This document shows, piece by piece, positions 1 through 9,355 of a stretch of DNA of 64,000 bases (positions are counted from its first letter, which is position 1; every line of letters starts with the position of its first letter). A program made the position numbers and the translations under genes. The notes under the pieces were generated by a model. It worked only from the letters and a program-made list of their open reading frames with translations. It was not told where the DNA came from and searched no databases. The stretch spans positions 3,908,501 to 3,972,500 of the forward strand of contig NZ_CP128362.1 in the NCBI RefSeq assembly GCF_034274695.1. Direction: 5' to 3'. This DNA comes from Chitinophaga sp. LS1. Lineage in GTDB: Bacteria; Bacteroidota; Bacteroidia; Chitinophagales; Chitinophagaceae.

Positions 1-1
1 A

Positions 2-139
2 TTTGCACAGGCTTCAGAAGATAAGGATGAATTGCTGGTGGCAGAGTTTGATTTGGGGATGATTGATGAGGTACGGAGTGTATGGCAGTTTTTCAGGGAT
101 AGAAGACCGGAGACGTATGGCAAGCTTACAGAGTTGTAG
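2..139 (+). CDS. Carbon-nitrogen hydrolase, C-terminal end (partial)
   Basis: Only the last 45 codons are in the window; the gene enters from the left edge and stops with TAG. The visible tail contains LLVAEFD, a V-x-x-x-WQFFRDRRPETYG stretch and a final LTEL. This is typical of the C-terminus of nitrilase-superfamily N-carbamoyl amidases (beta-ureidopropionase or N-carbamoylputrescine amidase type). The catalytic Glu-Lys-Cys residues lie outside the window. Because preT and preA follow in the same direction, the likely role is the last step of reductive pyrimidine breakdown, hydrolysing N-carbamoyl-beta-alanine. That role is inferred from context. Its last 11 codons are the first unit of a tandem repeat that runs into preT. 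Confidence 0.75.
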   Translation, partial: FAQASEDKDELLVAEFDLGMIDEVRSVWQFFRDRRPETYGKLTEL

Positions 140-286
140 ATCATAGTTATGGCTTTTTGAAATACCGGTTGAGGCATATGGTGAGCTTACAGAGTTTTAA
201 ATCATATTAATGGCTTTTCGTAATACCGTCTGAGACATGTGTCAATCCTTCAGAACTATAAATTATTCTTATGTCCCTTCGTAATA
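107..286 (+). repeat. Three 58-61 bp junction repeats spanning a stop/start boundary
   Basis: Three diverged direct copies start at 107, 165 and 226 (58, 61 and 61 bp). Copy 1 is the 3' end of the carbon-nitrogen hydrolase including its stop. Copy 3 ends in the first codons of preT. Each copy has the same order: about eleven codons ending in a stop (PETYGKLTEL*, then PVEAYGELTEF*, then PSETCVNPSEL*), a short AT-rich spacer and an ATG followed by a preT-like start. The repeat is therefore a tandem copy of the gene junction rather than random intergenic DNA. Confidence 0.8.
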
Positions 287-1593
287 ACAGGTTGACCACC
301 GAAGAATACAATGCGCATTTCAGCGACATCCACCCTCCATTTGAAATCCACAGTGCTGCGCTGGTAGAGGCAAACCGCTGCCTGTTCTGCTATGATGCGC
401 CGTGTACGAAAAGTTGCCCAACCAGTATCGATGTGCCCAAATTTATAAAACAGATTACAACAGAAAATCTGAAAGGAGCGGCATATACTATCCTATCTGC
501 CAATATCATGGGTGGAGGATGCTCAAAAGTATGTCCTGTAGAAAAGTTGTGCGAAGGTGCCTGTGTATACAATCTCCTGGAAGAAGAAGCCATTCCGATT
601 GCAAAACTGCAACGCTATGCCACAGAACGGGCTATCCGGGAGAAATGGCCATTATTTACCCGCCAGCCCTCCAATGGGAAAAAAGTAGCAGTAATTGGCG
701 CGGGTCCTGCGGGATTGAGTTGTGCACATGCTTTGTCGAGAGAGGGGGTAGATGTAACAATTTATGAAAAGGAAAGCAAGGGTGGAGGGCTGATGACGTA
801 CGGGATTGCGGCTTATAAAGTGACACCACAGTTCTGTCAGGAGGAAGTAGATTATATCATTTCATTAGGCGGCATCAATGTGCTATACAATATGCAACTT
901 GGCAAAGATGTATTGTTAGAAATATTACAACAACAATATGACGCTGTATACCTCGCATATGGTGTAGGGCTGGCAAGACAGTTATCTATAGCTGGTGAGC
1001 AATTAAATGGTGTGGTAGATGCGATTCATTTCATCTATGAGATTCGTACAAAGGGTTATCCTGAAGTGCCGGTAGGTGAGTCTGTAGCCGTGATTGGTAT
1101 GGGCATGACAGCTATTGATGCGGCTACGCAGGCGAAAAGATTAGGTGCAAAAGATGTGACCCTCGTATATAGAAGAACCGAAGCAGAAATGCCTTGTACA
1201 GAGACAGAATTAAATATCGCAAAACTGGATGGATGCAAAATTATCTGGCTGGCAGCGCCGAAAGAAATTACAGGAGAGAATGGGCAGGTGAAACAATTAG
1301 TATGTGAAATGATGCGGTTAGATGAAAGGAAATCACCGGTGGGTATAGGAGAGTTGATTACACTGAATGTAGATATGGTGATTAAGGCAACGGGACAGTT
1401 ACCCTATACAATGGCATCTCCGCAGATAGATAACGATCATGGTAAAGTATTGATTAATGAACATGCGGCGACTAGTTTGCCTGGGGTGTTTGCAGGAGGG
1501 GATTGTGTGAATGGGGGGAAGGAGGTGGTAGATGCGGTGCAGGCCGGGAAGGAAGGCGCGAAGGCAATATTGCAATACCTGATTGGTGAATAG
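271..1593 (+). CDS. preT: NAD-dependent dihydropyrimidine dehydrogenase subunit PreT
   Basis: 440 residues, the normal size for the FAD/Fe-S electron-input subunit that passes electrons from NADH to PreA for reduction of uracil and thymine to dihydropyrimidines. An N-terminal ferredoxin-like helical domain carries two 4Fe-4S ligand sets, Cys37/40/45/49 and Cys84/88/94/98. An FAD Rossmann motif GAGPAG lies at residues 143-148, a NAD(P)H motif GMGMTAIDAA near residue 275, and the closing flavoprotein motif GVFAGGDCVNGGKEVV near the C-terminus. It could be confused with a glutamate synthase small subunit, but the neighbouring preA makes PreT the better call. The start at 271 lies inside a junction repeat, so the upstream copies carry decoy ATGs followed by early stops. 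Confidence 0.9.
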   Translation: MSLRNNRLTTEEYNAHFSDIHPPFEIHSAALVEANRCLFCYDAPCTKSCPTSIDVPKFIKQITTENLKGAAYTILSANIMGGGCSKVCPVEKLCEGACVYNLLEEEAIPIAKLQRYATERAIREKWPLFTRQPSNGKKVAVIGAGPAGLSCAHALSREGVDVTIYEKESKGGGLMTYGIAAYKVTPQFCQEEVDYIISLGGINVLYNMQLGKDVLLEILQQQYDAVYLAYGVGLARQLSIAGEQLNGVVDAIHFIYEIRTKGYPEVPVGESVAVIGMGMTAIDAATQAKRLGAKDVTLVYRRTEAEMPCTETELNIAKLDGCKIIWLAAPKEITGENGQVKQLVCEMMRLDERKSPVGIGELITLNVDMVIKATGQLPYTMASPQIDNDHGKVLINEHAATSLPGVFAGGDCVNGGKEVVDAVQAGKEGAKAILQYLIGE

Positions 1594-1594
1594 C

Positions 1595-1887
1595 TTATTG
1601 TTTTATCTATTCTGAATGACAAACCATGATTGCTGGTAAGCAAAACTCCTTATTATTTTACCTGTTCTAAACAATAAACCATGATTGCTGGTAAGCAAAA
1701 CTCTTTATTGTTTTACCTGTTCTAAACAACAAACCATGATTGCTGGTAAGCAAAATTTCTTATTGTTTTACCTGTTCTAAACAACAAACCATGATTGCTG
1801 GTAAGCAAAACTCCTTATTATTTTACCTGTTCTAAACAATAAACCATGATTACCTGTAAGAAAAACGCCTTATTATTTTACCTGTTT
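1595..1887 (+). repeat. 55-bp tandem repeat, 5.3 copies, each with a small hairpin
   Basis: Perfectly regular 55-bp direct repeats start at 1595, 1650, 1705, 1760 and 1815, with an 18-bp partial copy at 1870. They fill almost the whole gap between preT and preA. Copies 2 to 4 are almost identical; copies 1 and 5 have diverged. Copies 1-4 contain TTGCT-GGTA-AGCAA, able to form a 5-bp stem with a 4-nt loop. Part of the unit (TGATTG followed by a T-A-G and a CTTATT block) aligns with the preT 3' end, suggesting that the repeat grew from the stop-codon region. There are no unique spacers, so it is not CRISPR. Confidence 0.9.
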
Positions 1888-1899
1888 CAAAATTAACTT

Positions 1900-3168
1900 A
1901 TGGCAGACCTTTCAACCAATTTTTTAGGCATCAAATCCCCCAACCCTTTCTGGCTGGCAAGCGCGCCCCCAACAGATAAACAGGTAAATGTGCTCCGCGC
2001 CTTTGAAGCCGGCTGGGGTGGTGTCGTATGGAAAACCCTCGGCAGCCAGGTAAAAAACGTCTCCTCCCGATATTCCTCCATAGATTACAATGGCAACCGT
2101 ATAATGGGCATGAATAACATTGAACTGATCAGTGACCGCCCGCTGGACCTCAATCTAAAAGAAATTAAAGAATGCATCCGCTTATTCCCCGACAGGGCTA
2201 TGGTTGTATCTCTCATGGCAGACAACAACAAAGAAAGCTGGCATGAATTAATCAAAAAAGTTGAAGACACCGGCGCCCACGGATTAGAATTAAACTTTGG
2301 CTGTCCTCACGGCATGACAGAACGTGGTATGGGAGCTGCCGTAGGGCAAGACCCTGAAATAGCAAAAATGGTATTAGAGTGGGTGATGGAAGCCGCTCAT
2401 ATACCCGTAATAACAAAACTTACTCCCAATGTACATTCAGTCGTACCCACAGGAAAAGCAGCAATCGCCGGCGGTACGAATGCATTGTCACTCATCAATA
2501 CCATTCAGTCTGTAACAGGTGTAGACTTAAACACCTTCGTACCCAATCCAAATGTAGGCGGCCGATCTACTTTCGGAGGTTATTGTGGCCCGGCGGTGAA
2601 ACCAATCGCATTAAAGTTTTTAACGACCATCAGTCAGGATCCGATTACTTCAAAAGTACCCATTTCAGGTATTGGTGGTATCAGTACCTGGAGGGATGCA
2701 GTAGAGTTTATGCTCCTGGGCGCCACCAGCTTACAGGTGTGCACAGCCGCTATGCGGTATGGATTTAGAATTATAGAGGACTTCTGTGAAGGATTAAATA
2801 ACTGGATGGATGAAAAAGGATTTGCCACTATTTATGATTTTATCGGAAAGTCAGTACCAACCTTGACTCAGTGGGAAGAACTGGATATCAATTATCATAT
2901 TGTAGCGAATATCAATCAGGATAAATGTATCCATTGTGGATTGTGCTATATCAGTTGTGAAGATGGTTCGCATCAGGCGATTAGTTTATCATATGGCAAT
3001 CCGTATAATACATACGCTATTAAAGAAGATGAATGTGTGGGCTGTAATCTGTGTAAGTTGGTATGTCCGGTAGATGACTGTATCACGATGAAAGAACAGC
3101 GCCGGGGCGATGAGTATCTTAATTGGAAAGAGTTTCAGCGCCGGGGTCTACCATTGAATGATCATTGA
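1900..3168 (+). CDS. preA: NAD-dependent dihydropyrimidine dehydrogenase catalytic subunit PreA
   Basis: 422 residues. The dihydroorotate-dehydrogenase-like FMN barrel comes first, with NPFWLASAPPT at residues 15-25 and the catalytic loop around Cys135 in NFGCPHGMTERGMG, matching the active-site cysteine of dihydropyrimidine dehydrogenases. A C-terminal ferredoxin domain follows with two 4Fe-4S sets, Cys343/346/349/353 and Cys379/382/385/389. It receives electrons from PreT and reduces uracil or thymine in the cytoplasm. Same strand as preT but separated by 306 bp of tandem repeat, so co-transcription requires reading through the repeat. The ATG at 1900 directly follows the last partial repeat. 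Confidence 0.92.
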   Translation: MADLSTNFLGIKSPNPFWLASAPPTDKQVNVLRAFEAGWGGVVWKTLGSQVKNVSSRYSSIDYNGNRIMGMNNIELISDRPLDLNLKEIKECIRLFPDRAMVVSLMADNNKESWHELIKKVEDTGAHGLELNFGCPHGMTERGMGAAVGQDPEIAKMVLEWVMEAAHIPVITKLTPNVHSVVPTGKAAIAGGTNALSLINTIQSVTGVDLNTFVPNPNVGGRSTFGGYCGPAVKPIALKFLTTISQDPITSKVPISGIGGISTWRDAVEFMLLGATSLQVCTAAMRYGFRIIEDFCEGLNNWMDEKGFATIYDFIGKSVPTLTQWEELDINYHIVANINQDKCIHCGLCYISCEDGSHQAISLSYGNPYNTYAIKEDECVGCNLCKLVCPVDDCITMKEQRRGDEYLNWKEFQRRGLPLNDH

Positions 3169-3236
3169 TAAATAATTCTACCTGATGCAAACCGGCCTCG
3201 ATTCATTTTTATCCGGCAAATGGGAGTAGTTTGAAA

Positions 3237-3412
3237 CCTTCGCCCACGACCTTATTCAGTAATGCGATTCCTTCAACTACGCCCTTATTTGGTAGATGGA
3301 GTTAATGTGATTCCTTCAACTATGCCCTTATCTGCTAGATGCAATAATGAAACTCCTTCAACTACGCCCTTATTTGGTAGATGCAATTAATGCAACTACT
3401 TCACCTACGCCA
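3237..3412 (+). repeat. About 43-bp degenerate tandem repeat downstream of preA
   Basis: Direct repeats sharing CCTTCAACTACGCCCTTATT begin at 3270, 3313 and 3355 (43, 42 and 43 bp). A shortened copy lies at 3237 and a partial one at 3398. The array lies in the 398-bp gap between preA and the sigma factor gene. I saw no convincing terminator or ORF in the gap. The unit is unrelated to the two repeat families upstream. Confidence 0.8.
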
Positions 3413-3566
3413 CCTGTTTATTACCCTTTACCAATCCACAACCTAAATTGTTGCGCTGACCTGATAAGATGGAAGATCTGTCCCTAAAAAATAAGATTTC
3501 CCTTTAAAAAATAGATTTTACTATTTTTAAGCCGAACAATCAGCCAAAAAGGAGTTGTCATTCTGC

Positions 3567-4160
3567 ATGGTGCAAAATGAGTTACATAACGAACAGGAAC
3601 TTCTAAAGTTGGTAGTAGCGGGGGATACGGAGGCTTACAAAGTAATCTATACACATTACTGGGATCGGATCTATACTACTGCACTAGCTTTTACCAAATC
3701 GCCGGAACTATCGGAGGATGTGGCGCAGGAGGTATTTGCCCAAATCTGGGTAAAACGCGCGATGTTAAAAGAGGTAGAGCGGTTTGATGGGTTCTTATAT
3801 ATCACCACACGCAACCTTCTCTTAGATCGCTTACGCAGGAAAGTCTTTACTGGCAGCTTAGATGATTATTTTACTGAATATTTTGCAGATGTAAATGGCA
3901 CACCCGCCCAACAGCTGGAATTTAAAGAATTTGATTCCCATATCCAGCGGGCCATTAGTCAATTGACTACCCAGCAGCAAACGGTGTTTAAACTAAGCCG
4001 GTTTGAGGGCCTCACCCATGAGGAAATTGCTAAAAGAACTGGTTTAGCCAAGCGAACAGTGAAAAACCATATGGTGAATTCAATTCTTTATTTAAGAAAA
4101 TATTTGAAAGTACATGCTGGTAATTATTTGATTTTCATATGGATAACCTTTTTTTTATAA
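3567..4160 (+). CDS. ECF RNA polymerase sigma-70 factor (SusC/FecR-associated type)
   Basis: About 197 residues with sigma region 2 (a DVAQEVFAQIW stretch for core and -10 recognition) and region 4 (LTHEEIAKRTG-x-AKRTVKNHM, the -35 helix-turn-helix). The C-terminus ends in a short hydrophobic tail (LIFIWITFFL), common in Bacteroidetes ECF factors linked to FecR and SusC. I chose ATG 3567 because AAGGAG sits just upstream at a suitable distance; an in-frame TTG at 3555 would add four residues. The next genes are the FecR anti-sigma and SusC/SusD, so it probably drives this uptake locus when the receptor signals that substrate is bound. Confidence 0.88.
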   Translation: MVQNELHNEQELLKLVVAGDTEAYKVIYTHYWDRIYTTALAFTKSPELSEDVAQEVFAQIWVKRAMLKEVERFDGFLYITTRNLLLDRLRRKVFTGSLDDYFTEYFADVNGTPAQQLEFKEFDSHIQRAISQLTTQQQTVFKLSRFEGLTHEEIAKRTGLAKRTVKNHMVNSILYLRKYLKVHAGNYLIFIWITFFL

Positions 4161-4367
4161 AGAATGGTTATCTCCCAGGTAGGAATCCTCGATGCTCGAT
4201 GGTGTTCCCATTTTCATCCTTTTGGTATCCCGTTTTCATCCCCATTCGTGTCCCCGTAGGTGAATTCCCTCTTTCATAAATGTTTTTTATAAAAAATATT
4301 CCCACCACCCGGGTCCTATCATCTTCCAATCCCGTCTTTAATTATACCACCAATAAATTCCTCCAAC

Positions 4368-5531
4368 ATGCAAGACTTTTCATTGCTTTTGGAAAAATTC
4401 CTGTATGAATCTCTCAGCTCTGATGAGCTGAGGCTATTCCTTTCCCAGGCCCAAAAACCTGAAAACCAGGAAGCAATAGCCCGTGCCATACAGGAAAAAC
4501 TGTCAAACAGGGCGTTCAACGGCCAATCAGGTGACAAAGACACCGACCAGCTCTTTCTGCAAATGATGCAGCGGGCAGCTGACCTGGAGTTCCCATCCCC
4601 GAAAGTCCGTCACCTCAACCGTCAGCAGGTATGGTGGGCTGCAGCCGCCATCTTCCTGCTTGTAGGTACAGGTGCCTGGCTGTGGTCTCACAGACCAACT
4701 CAGCCAGCGGTAAAAGAGATCGCCCGGATAAGTGGAGACGTGTTCCCTGGTACAAACAAAGCCGTCCTCACCCTTGCAGATGGAACTACAGTGGCTTTAG
4801 ATAGTATTGCTCACCAACAGATCCGGCAAAACGGCGTCGCCATCAATCAACAGGGTGGCCGCCTCCAATACGTTGCTACCGGCACAGAAACAGTGGGGTA
4901 TAACACCCTCTCCGTGCCCAGAGGCGGGCTATATGAAATCATATTGCCCGATGGCTCTCACGTATGGCTTAATTCCGCCTCTTCCCTCCGGTACCCTACT
5001 GCTTTCACGGGTACGGATAGAGTGGTAGAGCTGCAAGGGCAGGGATACTTTGAAATCGCCAGCAACAGCCGTCAGCCGTTCAAGGTAAAAGTGAACCAGC
5101 TGGAAGTACAGGTGCTGGGTACCAACTTCGACATTATGGCCTATACCGACGAAAACAGTGTGAATGCGACCCTTGTACAAGGTGCGGTGAAAATCGTGAA
5201 AGGGTCGGATTCACAGCTGTTACAACCCGGTGAACAGGCTGTATGTGACAAGGATAGTGCCCGCATCGCTGTGAAGAATGTAGATGTCAATAGTGTCATT
5301 GCCTGGAAAAATGGACTGTTCTTATTTAATCATGCCAAACTGGATGTATTGCTCAGGGAGATTTCCCGGTGGTATGATATTGAAGTTGTAAATGAAGTGA
5401 AAGGAGATAACCGCAGGTATAGTGGCGGTATCGGCCGCAACCAGCCGCTTGCAGATGTACTGGAATTGCTGGAAGCAAATGGCATCAATCATTTTAAAAT
5501 TACAGGCAGGAAAGTCACCGTTTTACCATAA
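4368..5531 (+). CDS. FecR-family anti-sigma factor with DUF4974 domain
   Basis: 387 residues. A short cytoplasmic N-terminal domain (1-85) should bind the sigma factor. One transmembrane helix follows at about 88-106 (WWAAAAIFLLVGTGAWLW), then a periplasmic FecR domain (GTNKAVLTLADG, VPRGGLYEIILPDGSHVWLNS, VQVLGTNFDIMAY) and a C-terminal DUF4974 domain ending ITGRKVTVLP. By family knowledge it holds the ECF sigma factor until the N-terminal STN domain of the TonB receptor contacts it. It lies between the sigma gene and susC in the standard sigma-antisigma-SusC order. Confidence 0.92.
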   Translation: MQDFSLLLEKFLYESLSSDELRLFLSQAQKPENQEAIARAIQEKLSNRAFNGQSGDKDTDQLFLQMMQRAADLEFPSPKVRHLNRQQVWWAAAAIFLLVGTGAWLWSHRPTQPAVKEIARISGDVFPGTNKAVLTLADGTTVALDSIAHQQIRQNGVAINQQGGRLQYVATGTETVGYNTLSVPRGGLYEIILPDGSHVWLNSASSLRYPTAFTGTDRVVELQGQGYFEIASNSRQPFKVKVNQLEVQVLGTNFDIMAYTDENSVNATLVQGAVKIVKGSDSQLLQPGEQAVCDKDSARIAVKNVDVNSVIAWKNGLFLFNHAKLDVLLREISRWYDIEVVNEVKGDNRRYSGGIGRNQPLADVLELLEANGINHFKITGRKVTVLP

Positions 5532-5723
5532 GTCTGGCAACAAGAGATGCGCAGATCAGCAACTACGTATCAATCAGGTCAATAAAAGGATCACAGAACA
5601 GACACCACGCATCACTCAGTAAAGTACTTAAAATTCACGTTCATGTACACCTAGTTCGGTTCCACGTTCAAGTCCATATGCCGAAAAAAAACAGGGAGAG
5701 AAGCAACACTTCGTTCAATAAAA

Positions 5724-5868
5724 TCCAGCAGGAGCTACCAACACCTCTGGCAATTTTTAAACGGAATCTGTTAGGAACACCTTCGTTCAATAAAAACCAG
5801 AAACATACGCTCTGGCAATTAAAGAACGAACCTTTCCGGCGAATAAAAAACCAGAAATATACCTCTGG
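5724..5868 (+). repeat. Three diverged repeats, each with a CCAG/CTGG hairpin
   Basis: The 444-bp gap between fecR and susC holds repeated blocks built from AATAAAA-CCAGA ... TCTGGCAA. The inverted arms are at 5725-5728/5747-5750, 5797-5801/5811-5815 and 5851-5855/5864-5868. A longer CTTCGTTCAATAAAA block occurs twice (5708 and 5780), and GCTACCAACACCTC occurs twice (near 5734 and 5889). The repeats are degenerate, with unit lengths between about 54 and 72 bp. No coding role is evident; they could affect mRNA stability or processing between the regulator and the transporter. Confidence 0.6.
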
Positions 5869-5975
5869 CAAATAAAAAACCGGTCGGTGCTACCAACACC
5901 TCCCGGTTATAACATCTGGACTTACTCACTTATCCGCTTAAAGATTTAATCAGCAATTCCAAACTCCACTAAGTT

Positions 5976-8900
5976 ATGAAATTATTTATCACGGGCAGAC
6001 GCCTGTTGAGAGGAAGGCTATTTACTCCTCCCTCTGTATTGAATGATGCAAAAATTAAACTTTTCCGGGTTATGAAATTAACCGCGCTTATCGCACTCAT
6101 AGCCTGCATGCACGTAAGTGCCAATAGTTTCTCGCAGACAATTTCATTATCTGTCAGAAAAGTGCCGCTGGAGTCTATCCTGACCGAAATCATGCGTCAG
6201 GCAGGCGTGTCCATTATATATAATGACACCCTGTTGAACAACAAGCCTGCTGTATCCCTGCATGTTAAAGATGCTACCCTACAGGAAGCGCTGGATAAAT
6301 GTCTCGCCAACCTTGACCTCGCTTTTACCGTAAAAGGTAGAAATATCATCTTACGACAAAAAGATCATAACATGCCCGCTCCACCAAAACCCGCAGCAGA
6401 TACCGCTGCCCCTGTCATCATCACCGGCTCGGTGCTGAATGAAAAGGGTGAACCCATGCCGGGTATTACCGTTCGCCTCAAAGGAACTTCCCGTGGCGCT
6501 ATCAGTGATACTTCCGGCAGGTTCAATATCCCTGTAAGTAATAAAGAAGACTCTCTCATCTTCACCTTCCTCGGATATAAACCCAAAGTGGTCTCCGCCG
6601 GCAATGCAAAAAATACGATCATCAGACTTGAACCTGACGATAACAGCAAAATGAGAGAAGTTGTCGTAGTCGGTTACGGCACACAGAAAAAGGTAAGTCT
6701 TACGAGTGCGGTTGGTATCATCAGTGCTGAAGACCTTTCTAAACGGGTTGTGAACAACACCCAGCAATCCCTGCAAGGCCTCAGCCCCGGCATGACTGTA
6801 TTAGATCAGGGTGGTGCACCGGGTCGTGCCAGTGTCACTATGCGTATCCGGGGTATCACTACGCTCAGTGGCAATAATCCCCTCATCCTTGTAGATGGTA
6901 TCGAACAGGGCATCAATAACCTGAACCCCGATGATATTGAAAACGTCTCTATCCTGAAAGATGCCGCCGCCACCTCTATCTATGGTTCCCGTGCCGCCAC
7001 CGGCGTTGTGCTCATCACCACCAGGCGTGCAAAGGAAGGCCAGATCAATGTAGCTTACAATGGCTATTATGCCATTCAGCAACTGGGTAATCATCCTCAG
7101 GGTATGACGACCGAACAATATATGCGTCAGCAAAATGTAGCTTATGTAAACGCGGGGCAGGCTGCTCCTTATACAGAAGATTATATCAAAGAGTACATCA
7201 GCAGCTCCGATAAAATTAAGTATCCGGAAGCCAACGTATGGTACGATGTACTGTACAAAAAAGCACCTCAATACAATAATAACTTCACCCTGAGCGGCGG
7301 TAGCAAACAGTTCAAAGCCCTCATGGACATCCGCTATATGAAGCAGGAGGGTATCACCGACAAGTTCAGCAACGATGTGCGTGAAGTAAGACTGAATACA
7401 GACTTCATCCCTTCTGATAAATTTAAATTCAGCGTGGATGCAGACTATCGTATGCTCTACAGCACACAACCACAGGATGCCGCAAACGTGTTTTACAACA
7501 CTCTGCATGGTGCACAGTTCGTAACTCCCCGCTATCCAGATGGTGGCTACGGCGTAAGTGCACAGGGCAATAACCCGTTAATCAGCCGCGATTTGTCTGG
7601 CTACGATAACGATTACTATAACCAGTTCACCGCGAATCTGCAAGGTTCATGGAATATTGTAAAAGGATTAACCTTCTCTACACAATATGGTGTTGTATCT
7701 ACTAATGACAGGACCAAAGTATTCAAAGCCGCTTATGCGGTCGTAGATGAAAACTATCCTTCCCGTACAAAGACAGTTGCTACGAATAGCTTAACTGAAG
7801 GGCGCAGCAATGGTTATACGGAAACGCTGAACAGTTTGCTGCAATACAAACTCACATTAGGCAAACATAATTTCAGTCTGCTGGGAGGCTATTCACAAAT
7901 TTATACTAATACCAACTCCCTGACTGGTTTTAGAAATACTTTCTACAACAACGACATCCAGGCTTTAAGCGCCGGTGCGGCCAGCTCAAAAGACAACAGT
8001 GGTAGCGATGCGATAGCTGGTTTGCGTTCTTATTTTACCCGTTTCAATTACAACTTTAATGACAAATACCTGCTGGAATTGAATGGCCGGTATGATGGTT
8101 CATCCAACTTCACAGGTGATAATCTCTATAGTTTCTTCCCGTCTTTCTCAGCAGGATGGCGGTTATCACAGGAAAAATTCTGGCGTCCGCTGAGTTACCT
8201 GATCCCTGAATTCAAACTCCGTGGTAGCTATGGCCGTACTGGTAACCAGACCGTGAGTGCTTACAGTTTCTACGAGTCACTGACCACATTGAACTACAAC
8301 TTCAATGGCACTGCTGCTACAGGTTATGCACTGCTGGATTATGCGAACACCGCGATTGCATGGGAAACCACGACACAGACAGACCTTGGTTTTGATGCGA
8401 CCATCCTCCATAATAAACTGGATGTGGTATTCGATTATTACAATAAAAAGACTACCGGCATCTTGTTAAGTCTGGCGATCCCCGGGGCTATCGGTCTGAA
8501 TACACCCGTGCAGAATGCAGGTGTGGTATCTAACAAAGGATGGGAACTGGGGTTGAACTATCATGATCATTCACATCCTGTGCAGTATGCGATCAACTTC
8601 AACATTTCTAACAATATCAATAAGGTTGTAGACCTGGCAGGTACGGGTCCATACATCACAGGTTCTACCAATGATGGGCTCTATGCCAACCAGGTAGGTC
8701 TGCCTATCGGCGTACTATGGGGCTTCAAAACAAAGGGGCTTTACAAAGATGCTGATGATGTAAAGAACTCTGCAAAGTATGACAACAACACCTACCCGGG
8801 TGACCTGAAATACGTAGACCTGAATGGTGATGGCAAGATCAGTGCGGATGACAGAACCATGATCGGAGATCCATTCCCACATTATACATTCGGTTTTACC

Positions 8901-9350
8901 TCTTCATTGCAATATAAAAACTTCGACTTTTATCTCTTCATACAAGGAGCTATAAAGCAGGATGCCCGCGTATCCGGCGCATTTGCTGATGCTGGTAACA
9001 ACCAGGGTTTCGTGATAGATATAGAAAACGATTACTGGACACCAGAAAACCCGAATGCAAGATTTGCAAGGCCACAGAAATTTACAGACAAGAATGCACA
9101 GATCTCTGACTTCTGGGTCGTGAAGATGGGCTATGCACGTGTAAAGAACCTGCAACTGGGTTATACATTACCCGCTTCTGTATTACAACATTTAAAAATC
9201 AAAAAAGCAAGATTGTACCTGAGTGGCAGCAACCTGTTTACATTCTCTCAGGCGAATGAATGGGGCATAGATCCTGAATTTCCAACAGGAAGAGGTAACT
9301 ATTACCCTCAAACGAAAACGTTTACGTTCGGTGCTAACATTAATTTTTAA
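5976..9350 (+). CDS. SusC-type TonB-dependent receptor with STN signalling domain
   Basis: 1124 residues. An unusual 32-residue leader precedes the classical signal peptide (MKLTALIALIACMHVSANS from residue 33). A second possible start is therefore 6072, but FecR-linked SusC proteins often have this longer N-terminus. After cleavage come an STN domain (about 52-128) that contacts FecR, a carboxypeptidase-like regulatory domain (about 148-225), the SusC signature VVVVGYGTQKK, a plug with ILVDGIEQG and ILKDAAATSIYGSRAATGV, and a long beta-barrel ending FTFGANINF. It imports a glycan or other large ligand across the outer membrane. SusD follows after 5 bp. Confidence 0.93.
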   Translation: MKLFITGRRLLRGRLFTPPSVLNDAKIKLFRVMKLTALIALIACMHVSANSFSQTISLSVRKVPLESILTEIMRQAGVSIIYNDTLLNNKPAVSLHVKDATLQEALDKCLANLDLAFTVKGRNIILRQKDHNMPAPPKPAADTAAPVIITGSVLNEKGEPMPGITVRLKGTSRGAISDTSGRFNIPVSNKEDSLIFTFLGYKPKVVSAGNAKNTIIRLEPDDNSKMREVVVVGYGTQKKVSLTSAVGIISAEDLSKRVVNNTQQSLQGLSPGMTVLDQGGAPGRASVTMRIRGITTLSGNNPLILVDGIEQGINNLNPDDIENVSILKDAAATSIYGSRAATGVVLITTRRAKEGQINVAYNGYYAIQQLGNHPQGMTTEQYMRQQNVAYVNAGQAAPYTEDYIKEYISSSDKIKYPEANVWYDVLYKKAPQYNNNFTLSGGSKQFKALMDIRYMKQEGITDKFSNDVREVRLNTDFIPSDKFKFSVDADYRMLYSTQPQDAANVFYNTLHGAQFVTPRYPDGGYGVSAQGNNPLISRDLSGYDNDYYNQFTANLQGSWNIVKGLTFSTQYGVVSTNDRTKVFKAAYAVVDENYPSRTKTVATNSLTEGRSNGYTETLNSLLQYKLTLGKHNFSLLGGYSQIYTNTNSLTGFRNTFYNNDIQALSAGAASSKDNSGSDAIAGLRSYFTRFNYNFNDKYLLELNGRYDGSSNFTGDNLYSFFPSFSAGWRLSQEKFWRPLSYLIPEFKLRGSYGRTGNQTVSAYSFYESLTTLNYNFNGTAATGYALLDYANTAIAWETTTQTDLGFDATILHNKLDVVFDYYNKKTTGILLSLAIPGAIGLNTPVQNAGVVSNKGWELGLNYHDHSHPVQYAINFNISNNINKVVDLAGTGPYITGSTNDGLYANQVGLPIGVLWGFKTKGLYKDADDVKNSAKYDNNTYPGDLKYVDLNGDGKISADDRTMIGDPFPHYTFGFTSSLQYKNFDFYLFIQGAIKQDARVSGAFADAGNNQGFVIDIENDYWTPENPNARFARPQKFTDKNAQISDFWVVKMGYARVKNLQLGYTLPASVLQHLKIKKARLYLSGSNLFTFSQANEWGIDPEFPTGRGNYYPQTKTFTFGANINF

Positions 9351-9355
9351 GCGGT

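Noticed and set aside
1595..1887. Possible CRISPR array
   Set aside because: The 55-bp units are contiguous direct repeats without distinct spacers, and no cas genes are nearby.
6801..7508. Long minus-strand reading frame opposite susC
   Set aside because: Cys/His/Ile-rich composition and full overlap with a well-supported susC gene mark it as a shadow frame.
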